From Caldilineae bacterium (GTDB lineage: Bacteria > Chloroflexota > Anaerolineae > DUEN01), in NCBI GenBank assembly GCA_011176545.1, contig DUEN01000009.1:73510-119677 (forward strand): a stretch of 46,168 nt of DNA. Reading direction: 5' to 3'. This document shows positions 46,010 through 46,168 of the stretch, piece after piece. A program made the position numbers and the translations under genes. A model generated the notes under the pieces. That model had not been told where the DNA came from. It saw nothing but the letters and a program-made list of their open reading frames with translations, and ran no database searches. Numbering within the stretch: position 1 is the stretch's first letter; the number at the start of each line of letters is the position of its first letter.

Positions 46010-46168
46010 CTATCTCTGGGCCAGCAGGAAGGCCACCAGGTCGTCGAGCTCTTGCTGGCTGAGCTGCTCGCCGTAATTCTGCGGCATGAGGGGCTGGAAT
46101 CCCTCGACGACGAACGCCTTGGGGCTCAGGATGGACTCCCTGATGTAATCCTCGGCCGAGAAGCCCTC
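46010..46168 (-). CDS. C-terminal end of a cytochrome c-like protein, partial
   Basis: The last 52 residues of a minus-strand gene cut by the window edge. GFQPLMPQNYGEQLSQQELD then DLVAFLLAQR is the usual C-terminal end of a class-I cytochrome c, with M-P as axial ligand. The heme motif would lie beyond the window. It ends 11 bp before the diheme cytochrome start, so the two are likely co-transcribed. Confidence 0.75.
   Translation of the reverse strand, partial: EGFSAEDYIRESILSPKAFVVEGFQPLMPQNYGEQLSQQELDDLVAFLLAQR

Overview
The window looks like a stretch of a GC-rich bacterial chromosome, most probably from the phylum Chloroflexota (Anaerolineae/Caldilineae-like). This is an inference from several traits. 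Extracellular proteins carry Thr-Pro-rich linkers and terminal membrane anchors. The nitrous oxide reductase is of clade II type without a Tat signal. Secreted redox proteins appear tethered to the membrane, as expected for a single-membrane cell. Short palindromic repeats lie between genes. No rRNA, tRNA, CRISPR array, transposase or phage gene was seen.

Left part (1-16,991), mainly housekeeping. A dihydroorotate-dehydrogenase-like protein (cut by the window edge) overlaps dtd. An unknown gene follows. On the minus strand lie a TPR protein, an EamA transporter, a fused I/D-type Mg/cobalt chelatase, a TPR-lytic transglycosylase, a lamin-tail surface protein and a large fusion of an endonuclease-Q-like PHP nuclease to a UvrD-type helicase. 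xpt and guaA (purine salvage and GMP synthesis) diverge from the fusion gene.

Middle (16,992-33,420). A beta-lactamase-like serine hydrolase is translationally coupled to a five-bladed-propeller secreted protein whose signal-peptide region contains an in-frame 28-bp palindromic repeat. Next is a NarX/NarL-like two-component pair whose kinase has a CxxCH heme motif in its sensor domain, then a structured non-coding stretch, then a Tat-exported split-Soret cytochrome. A compact operon follows: diacylglycerol-kinase-like, TerC-like, xseA, xseB, DUF212. A thioester/GEVED surface protein, a DtxR-family regulator with a degenerate primary metal site, and a divergent FTR1 iron permease complete this part.

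Right part (33,430-46,168), a nitrous oxide / nitrosative-stress island read entirely from the minus strand. It holds c-type cytochromes, a Crp/Fnr regulator, nosZ, a NosB-like membrane protein, a NosD-NosF fusion, nosY, nosL and a lipoprotein cytochrome c. After a terminator comes a second unit: a DUF1858 CxxC protein, two hemerythrins, a CopD-like protein, an NnrS-like membrane protein and a cyclodeaminase-family protein. The same 22-bp palindrome (CTTTGCGC half-site) lies 18 bp before a -10 element, centred at a predicted -41.5, in front of both nosZ and the DUF1858 gene. It therefore looks like the activator site of the adjacent Crp/Fnr protein and defines a two-unit regulon linking N2O reduction to NO/iron-centre protection. 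This regulon, the NosDF fusion, the EndoQ-UvrD fusion and the heme-bearing sensor kinase are the most notable observations.
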